Assembly: GCA_964588995.1 (NCBI GenBank)
Contig: CAZPQM010000004.1
Span: 1 to 64,000 of the forward strand
DNA from: CAZPQM01 sp964588995
GTDB lineage: Bacteria; Pseudomonadota; Alphaproteobacteria; Rickettsiales; UBA8987
DNA length: 64,000 nucleotides
Direction: 5' to 3'
This document shows, piece by piece, positions 1-8,745 of the stretch. How positions within the stretch are numbered: position 1 is the stretch's first letter; the number at the start of each line of letters is the position of its first letter. The position numbers were made by a program, and so were the translations under genes. The notes under the pieces were generated by a model. That model saw only the letters and a program-made list of their open reading frames with translations. It was not told the DNA's origin and ran no database searches.

Positions 1-74
1 AAACATCACCTTAGCAATCAGGCACTATCTGTCCAACTTATGCTGACGGGGTACAGTAGAATAAAAACCGGGCT

Positions 75-428
75 CTAACGGTTAACTGATTTGTACGGTA
101 CGATCAGGATTTCCGTTCCGTCCTGCTTGATAATCGAATAGGCGTCGAATTCTTCTGCCATAACGTAGGTCTTACCGACGCTCCCATCTTCATCTAGTAC
201 GCCTTTCACCGTGACATATTCCCCGGCTTGCAGGCGGCCTTCAATGGGGAAATCCTCTACCTCCACCTCAATGCGACCTGACTCATCCTGCAGCACAAAA
301 CCGTCATCTGTCAGTTCGGCAATTTGACCGTGTATCACCGTTGGCTCCGGAAAGCCAATCAGCGCTATCGGGGTGTGACAGGCCGTGAGCAAAAGCAGCA
401 AACAGCCGGAAGCAATGAAACGTGGCAT
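75..428 (-). CDS. Small outer-membrane or periplasmic lipoprotein, OB-fold-like
   Basis: The 117-residue product begins with a lipoprotein signal peptide: a short basic start, a leucine-rich core and a lipobox LLTAC with Cys17 as the probable lipidated residue. The rest is rich in beta strands (IHGQIAEL, GFVLQDESGRIEVEVE, GEYVTVKGVLDEDG), which resembles the small OB-fold of YgiW/YdeI-type and DUF5666-like periplasmic proteins. That assignment is inferred from pattern only. It lies 35 bases downstream of a minus-strand beta-barrel gene and may be cotranscribed with it. Exact function unknown. Confidence 0.6.
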   Translation of the reverse strand: MPRFIASGCLLLLLTACHTPIALIGFPEPTVIHGQIAELTDDGFVLQDESGRIEVEVEDFPIEGRLQAGEYVTVKGVLDEDGSVGKTYVMAEEFDAYSIIKQDGTEILIVPYKSVNR

Positions 429-463
429 AGCTATCCTCCTTCAGGATCAATACGCCATTCCTA

Positions 464-1213
464 TCAGAATTTGCGGTCCCAGAAAAGTTTAATCGAGTGA
501 TCGGAGCCGGCACCTGAAATACCGGCGCGGTAACCAATCTGCACCTCTTGATTCCCTTTGAGCTTCATCTTCATCACCGGACCAAATTCATGATCCTGAT
601 TATCGTAGCCGCTTTGCTGGTTCAGACGACCTATATCACTAAAGAGTTCTAACCCCAACCGCATCGAGTTGATATAGGGCGAATCGACCTCGAATTTACG
701 CGTTACCTGATTACGGAATTCCACAATCAGGCCGTTTTCTGCATTTTCACCTACTTCACGTTCAAGAATCGTATCCGTGCGGAACTGCCAGACTTCTTTG
801 AACGGTACGGTCGCCAGCAGACGCACATCTATTTCATGCGGCGTTTTGTCGCCATCGCGGTGCGTATAAAGAATGCGGAAGCCACCGTCCCAGCCATGAT
901 CACGTCGCTCGATCAGCTGGAAACGGTTTTCAAGCGTGATCGCTGCATGCTCGAGACTGTCACCTTTGCGTTTGTCCTGCGACACCAGAATACGAAACGC
1001 GTACCAATCGGTAAAGCCATGGTCAATATGCTGACGCAGCCGTAAGCGGTCATCGTTGCTGCTTGAATCTTCGTCATCAGTAAAACCAATGCGAAGATCG
1101 ACATCGGTCTCACCTTTATTGACTTCGGCCGAACCCACGTTACTGGTGGGAGAGCCCGCTAAAGCCATGGTGGGTAGAAGGGTGATAAGGAAAGTAAAAA
1201 GAAATTTGATCAT
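464..1213 (-). CDS. Putative outer-membrane beta-barrel protein
   Basis: The product has a clear Sec signal peptide (KFLFTFLITLLPTMALAG, cut probably after ALA). Behind it are alternating amphipathic strands rich in Asp, Arg and aromatic residues, and it ends in Phe (LFWDRKF), the usual C-terminal signal of outer-membrane barrels. I recognise no named family. A GTG two codons upstream (1219) is open, but GGGA sits only one base before it and seven bases before the ATG at 1213, so ATG is preferred. It is probably an alphaproteobacterial barrel of unknown function. Confidence 0.6.
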   Translation of the reverse strand: MIKFLFTFLITLLPTMALAGSPTSNVGSAEVNKGETDVDLRIGFTDDEDSSSNDDRLRLRQHIDHGFTDWYAFRILVSQDKRKGDSLEHAAITLENRFQLIERRDHGWDGGFRILYTHRDGDKTPHEIDVRLLATVPFKEVWQFRTDTILEREVGENAENGLIVEFRNQVTRKFEVDSPYINSMRLGLELFSDIGRLNQQSGYDNQDHEFGPVMKMKLKGNQEVQIGYRAGISGAGSDHSIKLFWDRKF

Positions 1214-1290
1214 GCGCACATCCCGTAAAATGATAGGGGTGAAAGTACTATTCCAACTTTCACCCCTGTTTATTCAAGTAGTCTGCTTCG

Positions 1291-1969
1291 TTAGAAGCGA
1301 TAAGCGACACCGACACCTAGAATCCACGGATCGATATCGACATCAGCATTGATAGTAGAGCCGCCGCTGCGGATGGTTACATCCGTATTAATCATGACTT
1401 TTTTCAGGTCAAAATTACGCGCCCAGTTCTCGTTCAAGCCATAGTCAAAACCAGCTTGCAGCGAATAACCGAAACTATCATCGTATTCGATGCTATCAAC
1501 CGCCCCGGAATCCTCATTATAGAAGTGCGTATAGTTGATACCGGCACCAACATAAGGACGGAACCCATCATTATGCGGCAGAAAGTGGTATTGTAGGTTT
1601 AACGTTGGCGGTAACAGCCATACGTCTCCCAGATCCACCTGCCCCAGTGAGGTATTGATCGCTGTTACATCATGCGGCGTTGTTGCCAGAATCAATTCAG
1701 CTGCCACATGCGGCGTAAAGAAGTAGGTAAAGTCGAGCTCGGGTACGTATTGCTCGTCAATATCGACATCACCACCAATTGCCAATTGCGCTGATGGATG
1801 CATCTTCATCCGGCTCTACCATAAGCGCACGCGCGCGGATAATCCAACGCTCCTTATCAGCAAAATCAAACAAACCCTCTGACTGAAAGCCGTTCGAGGC
1901 TTGCGCAGAATTTCCCATAGCCGCCAGCGAAACCGTAGTCGCCACTATGCCCAATATAATTTTTTTCAT
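1291..1969 (-). pseudogene. ompW: OmpW-family outer-membrane protein, frameshifted
   Basis: Two overlapping frames make one OmpW-family barrel. The first (from ATG 1969) encodes the signal peptide and the start of the mature protein (ERWIIRARALMVEPDEDA) and stops soon after. The second encodes the rest (IGGDVDIDEQYVPELDFTYF through GVGVAYRF), with the conserved DITYFFT-type strand and terminal Phe. The join lies at 1774-1787, where a 7-base unit occurs twice in tandem (on the minus strand AATTGGC then AATTGGT). Removing one unit restores a continuous frame through the junction. OmpW proteins form small 8-stranded barrels for hydrophobic solutes. This copy is inactivated, slips during replication, or carries an assembly error. 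Confidence 0.85.
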
Positions 1970-2037
1970 GTTTTACCCTGTATTTAACTAGAGTGATAAA
2001 GGCGGCTGGCATGCCAACCGCCTCTATGCCGTTGTGA

Positions 2038-2568
2038 TTATTTACTGAAAGGCAGCGAGGAGTGGTGCACATTAATGCGCAGATTGCCCTCATCATCCTT
2101 CATGTAGCCGAAGGTATATTCCACCTTGGTTTCTTCGTCTTCACCATGCGGTGTGAAGAAGTAGTTGCCCATAGCGATGGCAGAATCGCTGTCGGTGATG
2201 ATCTCCTGCTCGCCGAAGCGTACTTTCGACCAAGGCTTAATCGCGAAGCCTTTATCTTCGTCGATAACACCGCCAACAAAGTAGGACAGCGCTTCGTCGA
2301 AGGTTTCACGGAATTGGTCGTCAGATGCTAGTGTAGGCTTAAAGAGTACGGTACCATGATCGTAGGCATACAGCTCTTTGATATGTGCTTTGGCGCGAGC
2401 TTCGTAGTCGCCTTCATCCAGATATACCTGGCTGATCGCCTCAATACCTTCGCCCCATGCTTTCTGCGCATCAAGCACTTCCTGCTTCGTAATCGCTTTA
2501 TCGTCCGCAAACGCAGCGGTTGCCGTAAGCGTGGTGATCATTGCGGCAGTTGCCAACATGTTTTTCAT
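2038..2568 (-). CDS. Secreted SnoaL/NTF2-like protein
   Basis: Translation from ATG 2568 gives 176 residues. An AAGGAG ribosome site lies seven bases before this ATG, while a longer open frame upstream has none. A Sec signal peptide (MLATAAMITTLTATAAFADD) is followed by a compact alpha+beta domain containing YDHGTVLFKPTLAS and FGYMKDDEGNLRINVHHSSLP. This pattern belongs to NTF2/SnoaL-like proteins, related to the CaMKII-association-domain type and often misnamed in annotations. The ligand is unknown. The gene is monocistronic, with about 350 bases free upstream. Confidence 0.6.
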   Translation of the reverse strand: MKNMLATAAMITTLTATAAFADDKAITKQEVLDAQKAWGEGIEAISQVYLDEGDYEARAKAHIKELYAYDHGTVLFKPTLASDDQFRETFDEALSYFVGGVIDEDKGFAIKPWSKVRFGEQEIITDSDSAIAMGNYFFTPHGEDEETKVEYTFGYMKDDEGNLRINVHHSSLPFSK

Positions 2569-2733
2569 GTTTATCTCCTTGGTAAAGGTTGGTCTAGTTA
2601 AACTCACTTGGGTAACCGTAATATCACGATTACCCCTTTGAGTAATAAATCAAAGCGGGCTAAATTCAAGCAAAACCGGAAGGCAGTTTGTCGATTTTTG
2701 CGACAGGCTATCATTCGCAATAATTTACTCAGT

Positions 2734-2934
2734 TTATCTACTTCCCACATCGCCACCGGCGAGTAACCGTACAGAGGTACATTTATCACCCTGCCGCACC
2801 TGCTTGTGCAGTGCATGCTGAATGGCGATAGCTTCTTTACGGATTCCGGAGTCTACCAGGTTATCATCGTATACTGCTAGACGACATCCGCTTTCATGGA
2901 CCGTTTTCATACTATGCTTGCCATCTCCCACCAT
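2734..2934 (-). CDS. Possible small protein, unknown
   Basis: This 66-codon frame lies in the otherwise empty interval before the YiiX-like gene, on the opposite strand. From the internal ATG at 2910 it would encode 58 residues (KTVHESGCRLAVYDDNL... ending GGDVGSR), with an even, protein-like composition. A GGGAG lies 14 bases before that ATG, which is far. No family is recognised. It may be a chance frame. Confidence 0.28.
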   Translation of the reverse strand: MVGDGKHSMKTVHESGCRLAVYDDNLVDSGIRKEAIAIQHALHKQVRQGDKCTSVRLLAGGDVGSR

Positions 2935-2954
2935 ACTGGGTTAATGGCTAACGC

Positions 2955-3647
2955 ATGAAGACATGGTTTAGCCTTATGGTGTTGATCGCTCTACTGGCCG
3001 GAGGAACAACCGGCATCTGGCTTTTTGTTTCCAGGCCTCAGCTTTCCGGGCTTCCTCCGCTCAAAGCAGGGGATATTGTTTTTCAAACCCTCTCCACCTC
3101 ACAAACATTAGCTATTTTATACGCGACAGAAAGCCTCTATTCACATATGGGCATTATCAGCTTTCCGGACGGCAAAACACCGCACGTAATCGAAGCGAAT
3201 TGGCAGGTGCGTGAAATTCCGTTCACGCGGTGGATCGATCAGGGCGTGTTTGGCCGTATTGCCATCATGCGGAATCGTAACCTAAGTGCTGGTGAACAGC
3301 AAACCATTGTAGATGAAGCACGCACGCATCTCCGAAAGGAGTATGATTTTTCGTTTTTTCTTGAAGAAGACAAAATCTATTGTAGCGAACTATTGTTCTA
3401 CGCCTACCGCGATGCTGGGGTTGAACCGGTCGGGACGCTGCAGGCGGCCGGAGAACTTAAGCTGAGAAACAGCATGGTGCAGTCACTGATACGCAAACGC
3501 TGGAAAAACCACCCTGCCTGCCAGGACGTGAATATAACCTTTAATGACTGCTACGCACAATTGCTGCATGAACCCATTATTACGCCAGCCAGCATTGCAC
3601 ATGATCCGCAGCTTGAAGTGATCTATTCTAATTATTGGCCCTGGTAA
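2955..3647 (+). CDS. YiiX-like permuted NlpC/P60 papain-fold peptidase
   Basis: The 230-residue protein starts with an uncleaved anchor or signal segment (WFSLMVLIALLAGGTTGIWLF). The domain that follows has the hallmarks of the circularly permuted NlpC/P60 (YiiX/YebB) group: GDIVFQ near the start, LYSHMGII carrying the conserved His, then IYCSELLFYAY carrying the Cys. In this group these form a thiol-peptidase or lipid-acyl hydrolase site. It is therefore probably a periplasmic or membrane-anchored hydrolase acting on cell wall or lipid substrates. Single gene, transcribed away from its left neighbour. Confidence 0.75.
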   Translation: MKTWFSLMVLIALLAGGTTGIWLFVSRPQLSGLPPLKAGDIVFQTLSTSQTLAILYATESLYSHMGIISFPDGKTPHVIEANWQVREIPFTRWIDQGVFGRIAIMRNRNLSAGEQQTIVDEARTHLRKEYDFSFFLEEDKIYCSELLFYAYRDAGVEPVGTLQAAGELKLRNSMVQSLIRKRWKNHPACQDVNITFNDCYAQLLHEPIITPASIAHDPQLEVIYSNYWPW

Positions 3648-3782
3648 TCACACAAACGGTGTAAATAAGTAACAGCAGTCTTCCAAACCCCTGTTAGCAC
3701 AGCATTTTTTACTCTTCTCCCCCCAAATCCCTAAAAAATATGATAGTTCGATTAGAGTGATAATTTTTCAGGAGAGTTCGTT

Positions 3783-4079
3783 ATGGCTAAAAATTCATCA
3801 ATCATCACCGCGCTAAGTCTTAAAGATTTATTTATTACAGGAAAGCATGGTGTTCAAGAAGGCTTCCGGCGTTTAGGTATCGTGCTTGGTATTCTTATGA
3901 CATCTTTAGTGTTTGACGATGCATTAGAATTTCTTATTCAGGCAACTTCGCTGGATGCTTCCTCGTTTGTCATCTGGCTGGCACTCGCCGCTATTGCCGT
4001 TGTTGGTAGTTTTTATGTTGTCGCTATTCTTGTACGTATTATAGGCTGGGTCTTTGAAGGGTTTATATCCGGTAAATAG
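3783..4079 (+). CDS. Small two-helix membrane protein
   Basis: The 98-residue product has two hydrophobic segments (about residues 33-50 and 61-85, the second VIWLALAAIAVVGSFYVVAIL) joined by a short acidic turn. An AGGAG ribosome site lies before the ATG and a rho-independent terminator follows at 4099, so the gene looks real and is transcribed alone. No family recognised. Function unknown. Confidence 0.6.
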   Translation: MAKNSSIITALSLKDLFITGKHGVQEGFRRLGIVLGILMTSLVFDDALEFLIQATSLDASSFVIWLALAAIAVVGSFYVVAILVRIIGWVFEGFISGK

Positions 4080-4098
4080 GACGCTCATTAATTTGAAT

Positions 4099-4126
4099 GA
4101 AAGCCCGGCTTAACTGTCGGGCTTTC
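4099..4126. terminator. Bidirectional hairpin terminator
   Basis: GAAAGCCCGGC and GTCGGGCTTTC pair around a short TTAACT loop, with A-rich and T-rich flanks. It lies between two convergent genes and can serve both. Confidence 0.7.
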
Positions 4127-4149
4127 AATGAAGTTAAAAATACATTTTT

Positions 4150-4476
4150 TTAATCGCCAAATTTTTTCGGCCTGAGAATTTCGACATATTCCATATATGT
4201 AATACCGGAGTAGTTTTGGAAATACTTCTCCGTGACCTGATCCATAATTGCTTCCGCCATATTTTTATTATTTACGATAACCTCAATCTTCACATTGGCG
4301 AAGTCCTCGACGACTGATGCACGTTCTGTGGTAGAACGAACATTCCGACTCCCCTTTCCGCCAGCCGCGACGATGGTATAACCGGTAGCGCCACACGCTT
4401 CGATGATTTTACATACTCCTTTCGCAATAATCTTCTCCGTGATAATGACCACTTTCTCTGCCTTATGTAATGTCAT
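4150..4476 (-). CDS. sbtB: SbtB-like PII signalling protein
   Basis: The 108-residue protein has the PII-like ferredoxin fold. It opens with KAEKVVIITEKIIAKGVCKIIEACGATGYTI-type strands and helix (read in two parts), then a T-loop-like segment GGKGSRNVRSTT, then VKIEVIVNN. In cyanobacteria SbtB binds adenine nucleotides, including cAMP, and gates the bicarbonate transporter SbtA. It lies 13 bases downstream of an SbtA gene on the same strand, the usual arrangement, so a regulatory role over that transporter is a strong inference. Confidence 0.8.
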   Translation of the reverse strand: MTLHKAEKVVIITEKIIAKGVCKIIEACGATGYTIVAAGGKGSRNVRSTTERASVVEDFANVKIEVIVNNKNMAEAIMDQVTEKYFQNYSGITYMEYVEILRPKKFGD

Positions 4477-4489
4477 GAGCTATCTCCTG

Positions 4490-5497
4490 CTATAGATCGA
4501 ATACGACGTCTGCCAGTGCAATAAATAACGGAATACAGACCGCAATAGCAACCGGTGTGCCGACACTGGTAGAAGCACCAATATAGGAAGAGGGATTGGC
4601 AGTCGGAATACCGGCGCGTAAGGTAGGCGGCCCGGAAATGTCTGAGTTTGAGGCTGCAATCACAGACAGTAGAATTACCCCGCCGGGGCTAAAGCCAACA
4701 GTCATATGTGCGATATAACCCAGCCCGAAGGCCATTAAGCCATGCAGAATCGGCCCAAAGAACGCATAAACCGCATACCAGTGTGCGACTTTCCGAAGCT
4801 CATTCAGCCGGGCGTAGGCTTCCATCCCCATCACCAGCATCAGCACTGACAAGAAGCCGCGGAACATGGGCTCATAAAAACTTTCCAACACACTTTCAGA
4901 GCGCGTAAATAACCCCAGAGCAAGACCAAGCAGTAGCGCCGATAAGGCAGATCCCTGTAAACTTTCTTTAACAATACCCCGCACGTCTACTTTGGTATCT
5001 GCCTCTTCATTTTGTTTATGCAGGTACATATTTGCCAATACAATCGCAAGAATCAGCGCAGGAATATCCATAAACGGATAAAGCGCCGGAACCCATGCTT
5101 CGTAGGAGATACCGTCTTCTTCGAGTAGAACCATCGCGGCCGCTAGAGTCGATGCACTCACCGCGCCAAATAATCCGGCTGTTGCAATCCCGTCTTCCCG
5201 TTTGATGCCCGGCAGCATGGAGAAAACTAACGTACCAGTCAGCACAATCGCGACGCCAATGAAGGCGGCAATAACCGCAGGTAAAAACATCGCACTCAAA
5301 TCAGCTTCGCGAATTTCTATCCCTCCCTTGATGCCGATCTTCATCAAGAGCACGAAAACGATGAATTGATAAACCGCATTCGGAATTTTCAAGTTACTGC
5401 CGAGTGCCGCCACCAGCATCCCGCCCAGTAAAAATCCTAAGGTCGGTGATTGAAACTGCGTTACCAGACGTACTAAAAAATCGGATATGAATTCCAT
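4490..5497 (-). CDS. sbtA: SbtA-family sodium-dependent bicarbonate transporter
   Basis: The 335-residue protein has about ten hydrophobic segments in two inverted halves, without a signal peptide. It carries family patterns such as FLLGGMLVAALGSNLKIP near the start, KIGIKGG in the first half and a Ser/Gly-rich stretch in the second half (SVIAASNSDISGPPTLRAG). SbtA moves HCO3- with Na+ into the cytoplasm. A sbtB-like gene follows immediately. The pair is best known from cyanobacteria but is spread through heterotrophic proteobacteria, where it probably supplies bicarbonate for carboxylases. Confidence 0.85.
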   Translation of the reverse strand: MEFISDFLVRLVTQFQSPTLGFLLGGMLVAALGSNLKIPNAVYQFIVFVLLMKIGIKGGIEIREADLSAMFLPAVIAAFIGVAIVLTGTLVFSMLPGIKREDGIATAGLFGAVSASTLAAAMVLLEEDGISYEAWVPALYPFMDIPALILAIVLANMYLHKQNEEADTKVDVRGIVKESLQGSALSALLLGLALGLFTRSESVLESFYEPMFRGFLSVLMLVMGMEAYARLNELRKVAHWYAVYAFFGPILHGLMAFGLGYIAHMTVGFSPGGVILLSVIAASNSDISGPPTLRAGIPTANPSSYIGASTSVGTPVAIAVCIPLFIALADVVFDL

Positions 5498-5867
5498 TCC
5501 CCACTACCTGTAAATTTATCTATTGCTATGTGCGCTTTAATAAGCACGTAAAGATGATGAAAGCAACTCATTCCGAAATATAGGAAACGCCAGGCGCATC
5601 AACAGGCATACTCTGACGCTTACGGCCCGAAAGATTTGATAAGTTTAACTTGGGCGTGGAAATAAGAGTGAGGCTGTAACTTATTGTTTATAGAGTAATG
5701 AACTGTTTACAGTATTACAAGGTAATTTTAATCCGAAGCTGAACCTATAATCAGCAATCGAAAACATGGCTGCGTTTGCAGCAGGGACTAATGCTGGGAT
5801 TGGCGCCACCTCAGAGCGGTAGTGCCTAGTTCCCGATAGATAGGTTACAGAATATTCCTGAAGGAAA
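5498..5867. other. Non-coding interval before tRNA-Ile
   Basis: I see no convincing gene here. It holds the upstream region of the sbtAB pair (left part) and the downstream side of the minus-strand tRNA gene (right part). Confidence 0.5.
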
Positions 5868-5944
5868 TGGTGCGCTGGGGAGGACTTGAACCTCCGACCT
5901 CCGCCTTATCAGGGCGGCGCTCTAACCAGCTGAGCTACCAGCGC
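5868..5944 (-). tRNA. trnI: tRNA-Ile (anticodon GAT)
   Basis: On the minus strand the 77-base gene begins GCGCTGGTAGCTCAG and ends CCAGCGCACCA. The acceptor stem GCGCTGG pairs with CCAGCGC, the anticodon GAT lies at 5908-5910 inside CTGATAA, and the CCA end is encoded. This species usually sits in the 16S-23S spacer of bacterial rRNA operons. Here no rRNA lies nearby, which suggests that the rRNA operon of this genome is split or lacks spacer tRNAs. Confidence 0.95.
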
Positions 5945-6202
5945 AATCTTCTTACTATCGCGTGCTGCAAATACGCTATATGTTGCTCCCGGTGCCTGCG
6001 TACAGTAAGTACGCGCCGGGTCAAAATCTAGCTCATGCTCGCTGCCGCGCTAGCGAAATCTCGTATAGAACGAGTAAGAGTGAGGCTTATAGCCAAGCGG
6101 GTTCGGCTTGTCAAAGCAAAATGCGGATAGAGGAGTCGTAATATTTATGCCGTGTTTTTCATGTCCGGATATAAACATGAATAGTGTAGTCACCCGGCAG
6201 GA

Positions 6203-8029
6203 TTATGTCTCCACTTCCGGATCATGATGGAAGATTTCCCTGAAATCCCGGGCCGGGTATTCCTCAGCGCGGAAACGTTCGATCGTGCGCTCGACCTCCG
6301 CGTCAGCCTCGCCGGTTTCTTTCAGGATTGCACCGCCGAGCAGCAGGCTGGATTCAAACATCTCCGCCAGAGCGACATAGGCACCGGCCTCGCGCAGCTC
6401 AGCCGCATGTGCACGGTCGCGCGCGCGTGCGATGATAATCAGGTCCGGATATTTTTTATGGATACATTTGACAACGCGGAGCGCGGTTTTGCGATTATCC
6501 ATGGTCACGGCAACCAATCTCGCACGGGCGATACCAATCGATTCGAGGATTTCGATCCGACCCGCATCGCCAAAATAGACCGGCTGGGATTCTTTCCGCC
6601 CCTCATGCACATTCTGCGGGTTTTCATCGAGCGCGACATAATGAATTTCCTTCATCGCAAGCAGCTTGCAGGTGGTTTTACCCACACGGCCAAACCCGGC
6701 CACTACCACATGATCCTGGAGATCATGCGTTTCGCGTTCTATCTCGTCCTTACTTTGCGACTCAGGCAGGTTTTTATCCAGATTCTTGCTAATCCGGTTC
6801 CCGAGCGAAGCCAGAAGCGGGGTAATCGCCATAGAGATGGAAACAACTACGAGCAATAGCTGCACCTCTTCACTGCTCATCAACCCGCCTTCCAGCGCGA
6901 GCCCGAAGAGGACAAAGGTGAATTCACTTCCCTGCGCGAGGGTGAGTGCGGTGCTGATCGCGACGCCGCTTTTAAAGCCGAAGCTGCGGGAGAGAATGAA
7001 AATGATGATGGTTTTCACCAGAATCAGGATAAGGGTTAGTACTACGATCAGCGCAAATTCGGACATGATATAGCTGAGATCGATCTGCATGCCGATCGTC
7101 ATGAAAAACAGCCCCATCAGCAAGCCCTTGAACGGCTTAATATCAGCTTCGACCTGATAGGCATATTCGGTTTCCGCTACCAGCAGCCCGGCTACAAACG
7201 CCCCAAGCGCTAGCGAAAGGCCAAGCTCATTCGTTGCCCATGCCGTGCCAAGTACGATAAGCAGGGTCGTGGCAACAAAAAGCTCCTCACTCTTCAGGGA
7301 TGCAATGGCGGAGAAAAACGGGCGAAGCAGCTGCTTACCGATGATAAAGATTACCACCAGCGCGATAAACCCCTGAAACAGCGAGGTGGCGAGGACTTGT
7401 CCCAGATCATCGTTCGAGTCGTCGGCGAGCAACGGCACCATAAGAAGGAGCGGCACCACGGCAAGATCCTGTAATATCAGCGTCGCAAGCGAAAGCCGGC
7501 CTACCTGACCATGCTGCTGACCTTTTTCCGCAATCACCTGCAGCACAATCGCGGTGGAAGAGAGCGCGAGCCCACCCCCGACGATAAAGGCGACTTTGGC
7601 CTCCATATCAGCATAGAAAAAGGCGAACAGACCGAATATCAGGCCCGTGATAAGCACCTGCAGCGTGCCATAACCAAAAACATGGCGGCGCATGCTCAAC
7701 AGCCGTTCAAAGGTAAGCTCCAGCCCGATCATAAAGAGCAGGAACACGACACCGAATTCGGCAATATAATGAGTGGAAGCGACATCATTCACCACGCTGA
7801 GGCCATACGGACCAATCAGAATACCGGCCACGAGGTAACCAAGCACCGGGCTGAGCTGCAGGCGTTTGAAGATCGCTACAAAAAAGACAGCAGCGACAAA
7901 CAAGACGACGACGCTCGCCAGCTGGTCGTTATGCGCATTGGCCGCAGTATCGTGCGGTGTGACGAGTTCTTTCAGGGTTTCCTTGGCGGTTTCCAGGGCG
8001 TTTTGCGGCATAGCGTGGGTTTCAAGCAT
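6203..8029 (-). CDS. KefB/KefC-type cation:proton antiporter with TrkA-N domain
   Basis: The 608-residue product has an N-terminal transport domain with about 12 membrane segments (from roughly residue 45 to 420), including the LVAGILIGPYGLS and LALGAFVAGLLVAETEY patterns of the CPA2 family. A cytosolic Rossmann domain follows, with the nucleotide-binding loop VVVAGFGRVGKTTCK. Family members exchange K+ or Na+ for H+ and respond to NAD(H) or glutathione adducts. The extra 35 residues before the first helix are acidic or polar. A second ATG six codons in is an alternative start, and neither has a clear ribosome site. Confidence 0.85.
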   Translation of the reverse strand: MLETHAMPQNALETAKETLKELVTPHDTAANAHNDQLASVVVLFVAAVFFVAIFKRLQLSPVLGYLVAGILIGPYGLSVVNDVASTHYIAEFGVVFLLFMIGLELTFERLLSMRRHVFGYGTLQVLITGLIFGLFAFFYADMEAKVAFIVGGGLALSSTAIVLQVIAEKGQQHGQVGRLSLATLILQDLAVVPLLLMVPLLADDSNDDLGQVLATSLFQGFIALVVIFIIGKQLLRPFFSAIASLKSEELFVATTLLIVLGTAWATNELGLSLALGAFVAGLLVAETEYAYQVEADIKPFKGLLMGLFFMTIGMQIDLSYIMSEFALIVVLTLILILVKTIIIFILSRSFGFKSGVAISTALTLAQGSEFTFVLFGLALEGGLMSSEEVQLLLVVVSISMAITPLLASLGNRISKNLDKNLPESQSKDEIERETHDLQDHVVVAGFGRVGKTTCKLLAMKEIHYVALDENPQNVHEGRKESQPVYFGDAGRIEILESIGIARARLVAVTMDNRKTALRVVKCIHKKYPDLIIIARARDRAHAAELREAGAYVALAEMFESSLLLGGAILKETGEADAEVERTIERFRAEEYPARDFREIFHHDPEVET

Positions 8030-8144
8030 AATGAAGGACTATGGCGCTAACGCTTTGACATGTCCATTAGATTACGCAATCCGCACTAGGCAGCGGGCAA
8101 AATTACTGGTAGAAATGGCAAAAAATATACAGGAGCTTACAGCT

Positions 8145-8378
8145 ATGAGTATTGGACCGCTACAAATCATATTAATCTTGCTGCTGGTGTTGATTCTGTT
8201 TGGCGCCGGAAAATTACCGCGCGTTATGGGTGATATTGGCAAGGGGATCCGCAATCTCAAATCCGGGCTGAAAGAAGATGAAGAGCAGGAAAAGCGCATT
8301 CGCCTGCTGGAAGAAAAAGCCGCGCGCGGTGAACTGACCGATGCGGAGCGCAAGCAGCTCGATGCCTATGAGAAGTAG
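8145..8378 (+). CDS. tatA: Sec-independent translocase subunit TatA
   Basis: The 77-residue TatA protein has one N-terminal membrane helix (IILILLLVLILFGAGKLP), the FGAGKLP hinge, an amphipathic helix (GDIGKGIRNLKSGLKED) and a charged tail. TatA multimers form the pore that exports folded twin-arginine substrates. I place the start at ATG 8145 because AGGAG lies nine bases upstream; the frame is open further upstream but overlaps the antiporter gene. tatB and tatC follow after 367 bases of repeat-like sequence rather than directly. Confidence 0.93.
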   Translation: MSIGPLQIILILLLVLILFGAGKLPRVMGDIGKGIRNLKSGLKEDEEQEKRIRLLEEKAARGELTDAERKQLDAYEK

Positions 8379-8745
8379 AAATAGAATTGGGTGTTAGGTG
8401 TTAGGGTATGTGTCATCCTGAGCGGAGCGTCAGCGCAGCCGAAGGATCTTTTACCCCGTCATCACGAGGAGGGCTTTAGCCCGATGTGGTGATCTCAAGC
8501 TGCAGCCCGGGATGGCTTCGTCGTTTCACTCCTCGCAATGGCGGGCGAGGATGAAAGGTGTTAGGTTTTAGGGTTTTTAGATTGTTTAGATGATAGAAAG
8601 CGGCATAGGTTTGGATGGAAAATGGAATGTATTACAGTGTGTTGAGATCTAAATGCAAAGTAGTTTATGAAGCTTATTTGATCGATTCAGCTGCCAGGTT
8701 CATTTGTGAGGATAGTCCTCCGGGCAAGGAACGATTCTAAACGGT
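8379..8745. repeat. Intergenic repeat-rich spacer splitting tatA from tatBC
   Basis: The left part holds pieces also seen in other spacers of this window: a GTCATCCTGAGCGGAGCG-type segment, a CCGTCATCACGAGGAGGGC segment and GCAATGGCGGGCGAGGATGA. Such pieces occur again at about 15.0-15.5 kb and 26.9-27.2 kb. The right part is A+T-rich and probably carries the tatB promoter. No open frame of interest. Confidence 0.6.

Noticed and set aside
5663..6087. TAAGAGTGAGGCT occurs on both sides of tRNA-Ile (5663-5675 and 6075-6087), as if bounding a small insertion.
   Set aside because: Only 13 bases match, nothing mobile lies between, and the tRNA 3' end is not part of the repeat.
6224..6859. Long plus-strand frame opposite the KefB-like antiporter gene, and similar ones opposite sodB, ribF, lpxA and lpxD.
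   Set aside because: All are shadows of recognisable genes; no ribosome sites or conserved motifs.
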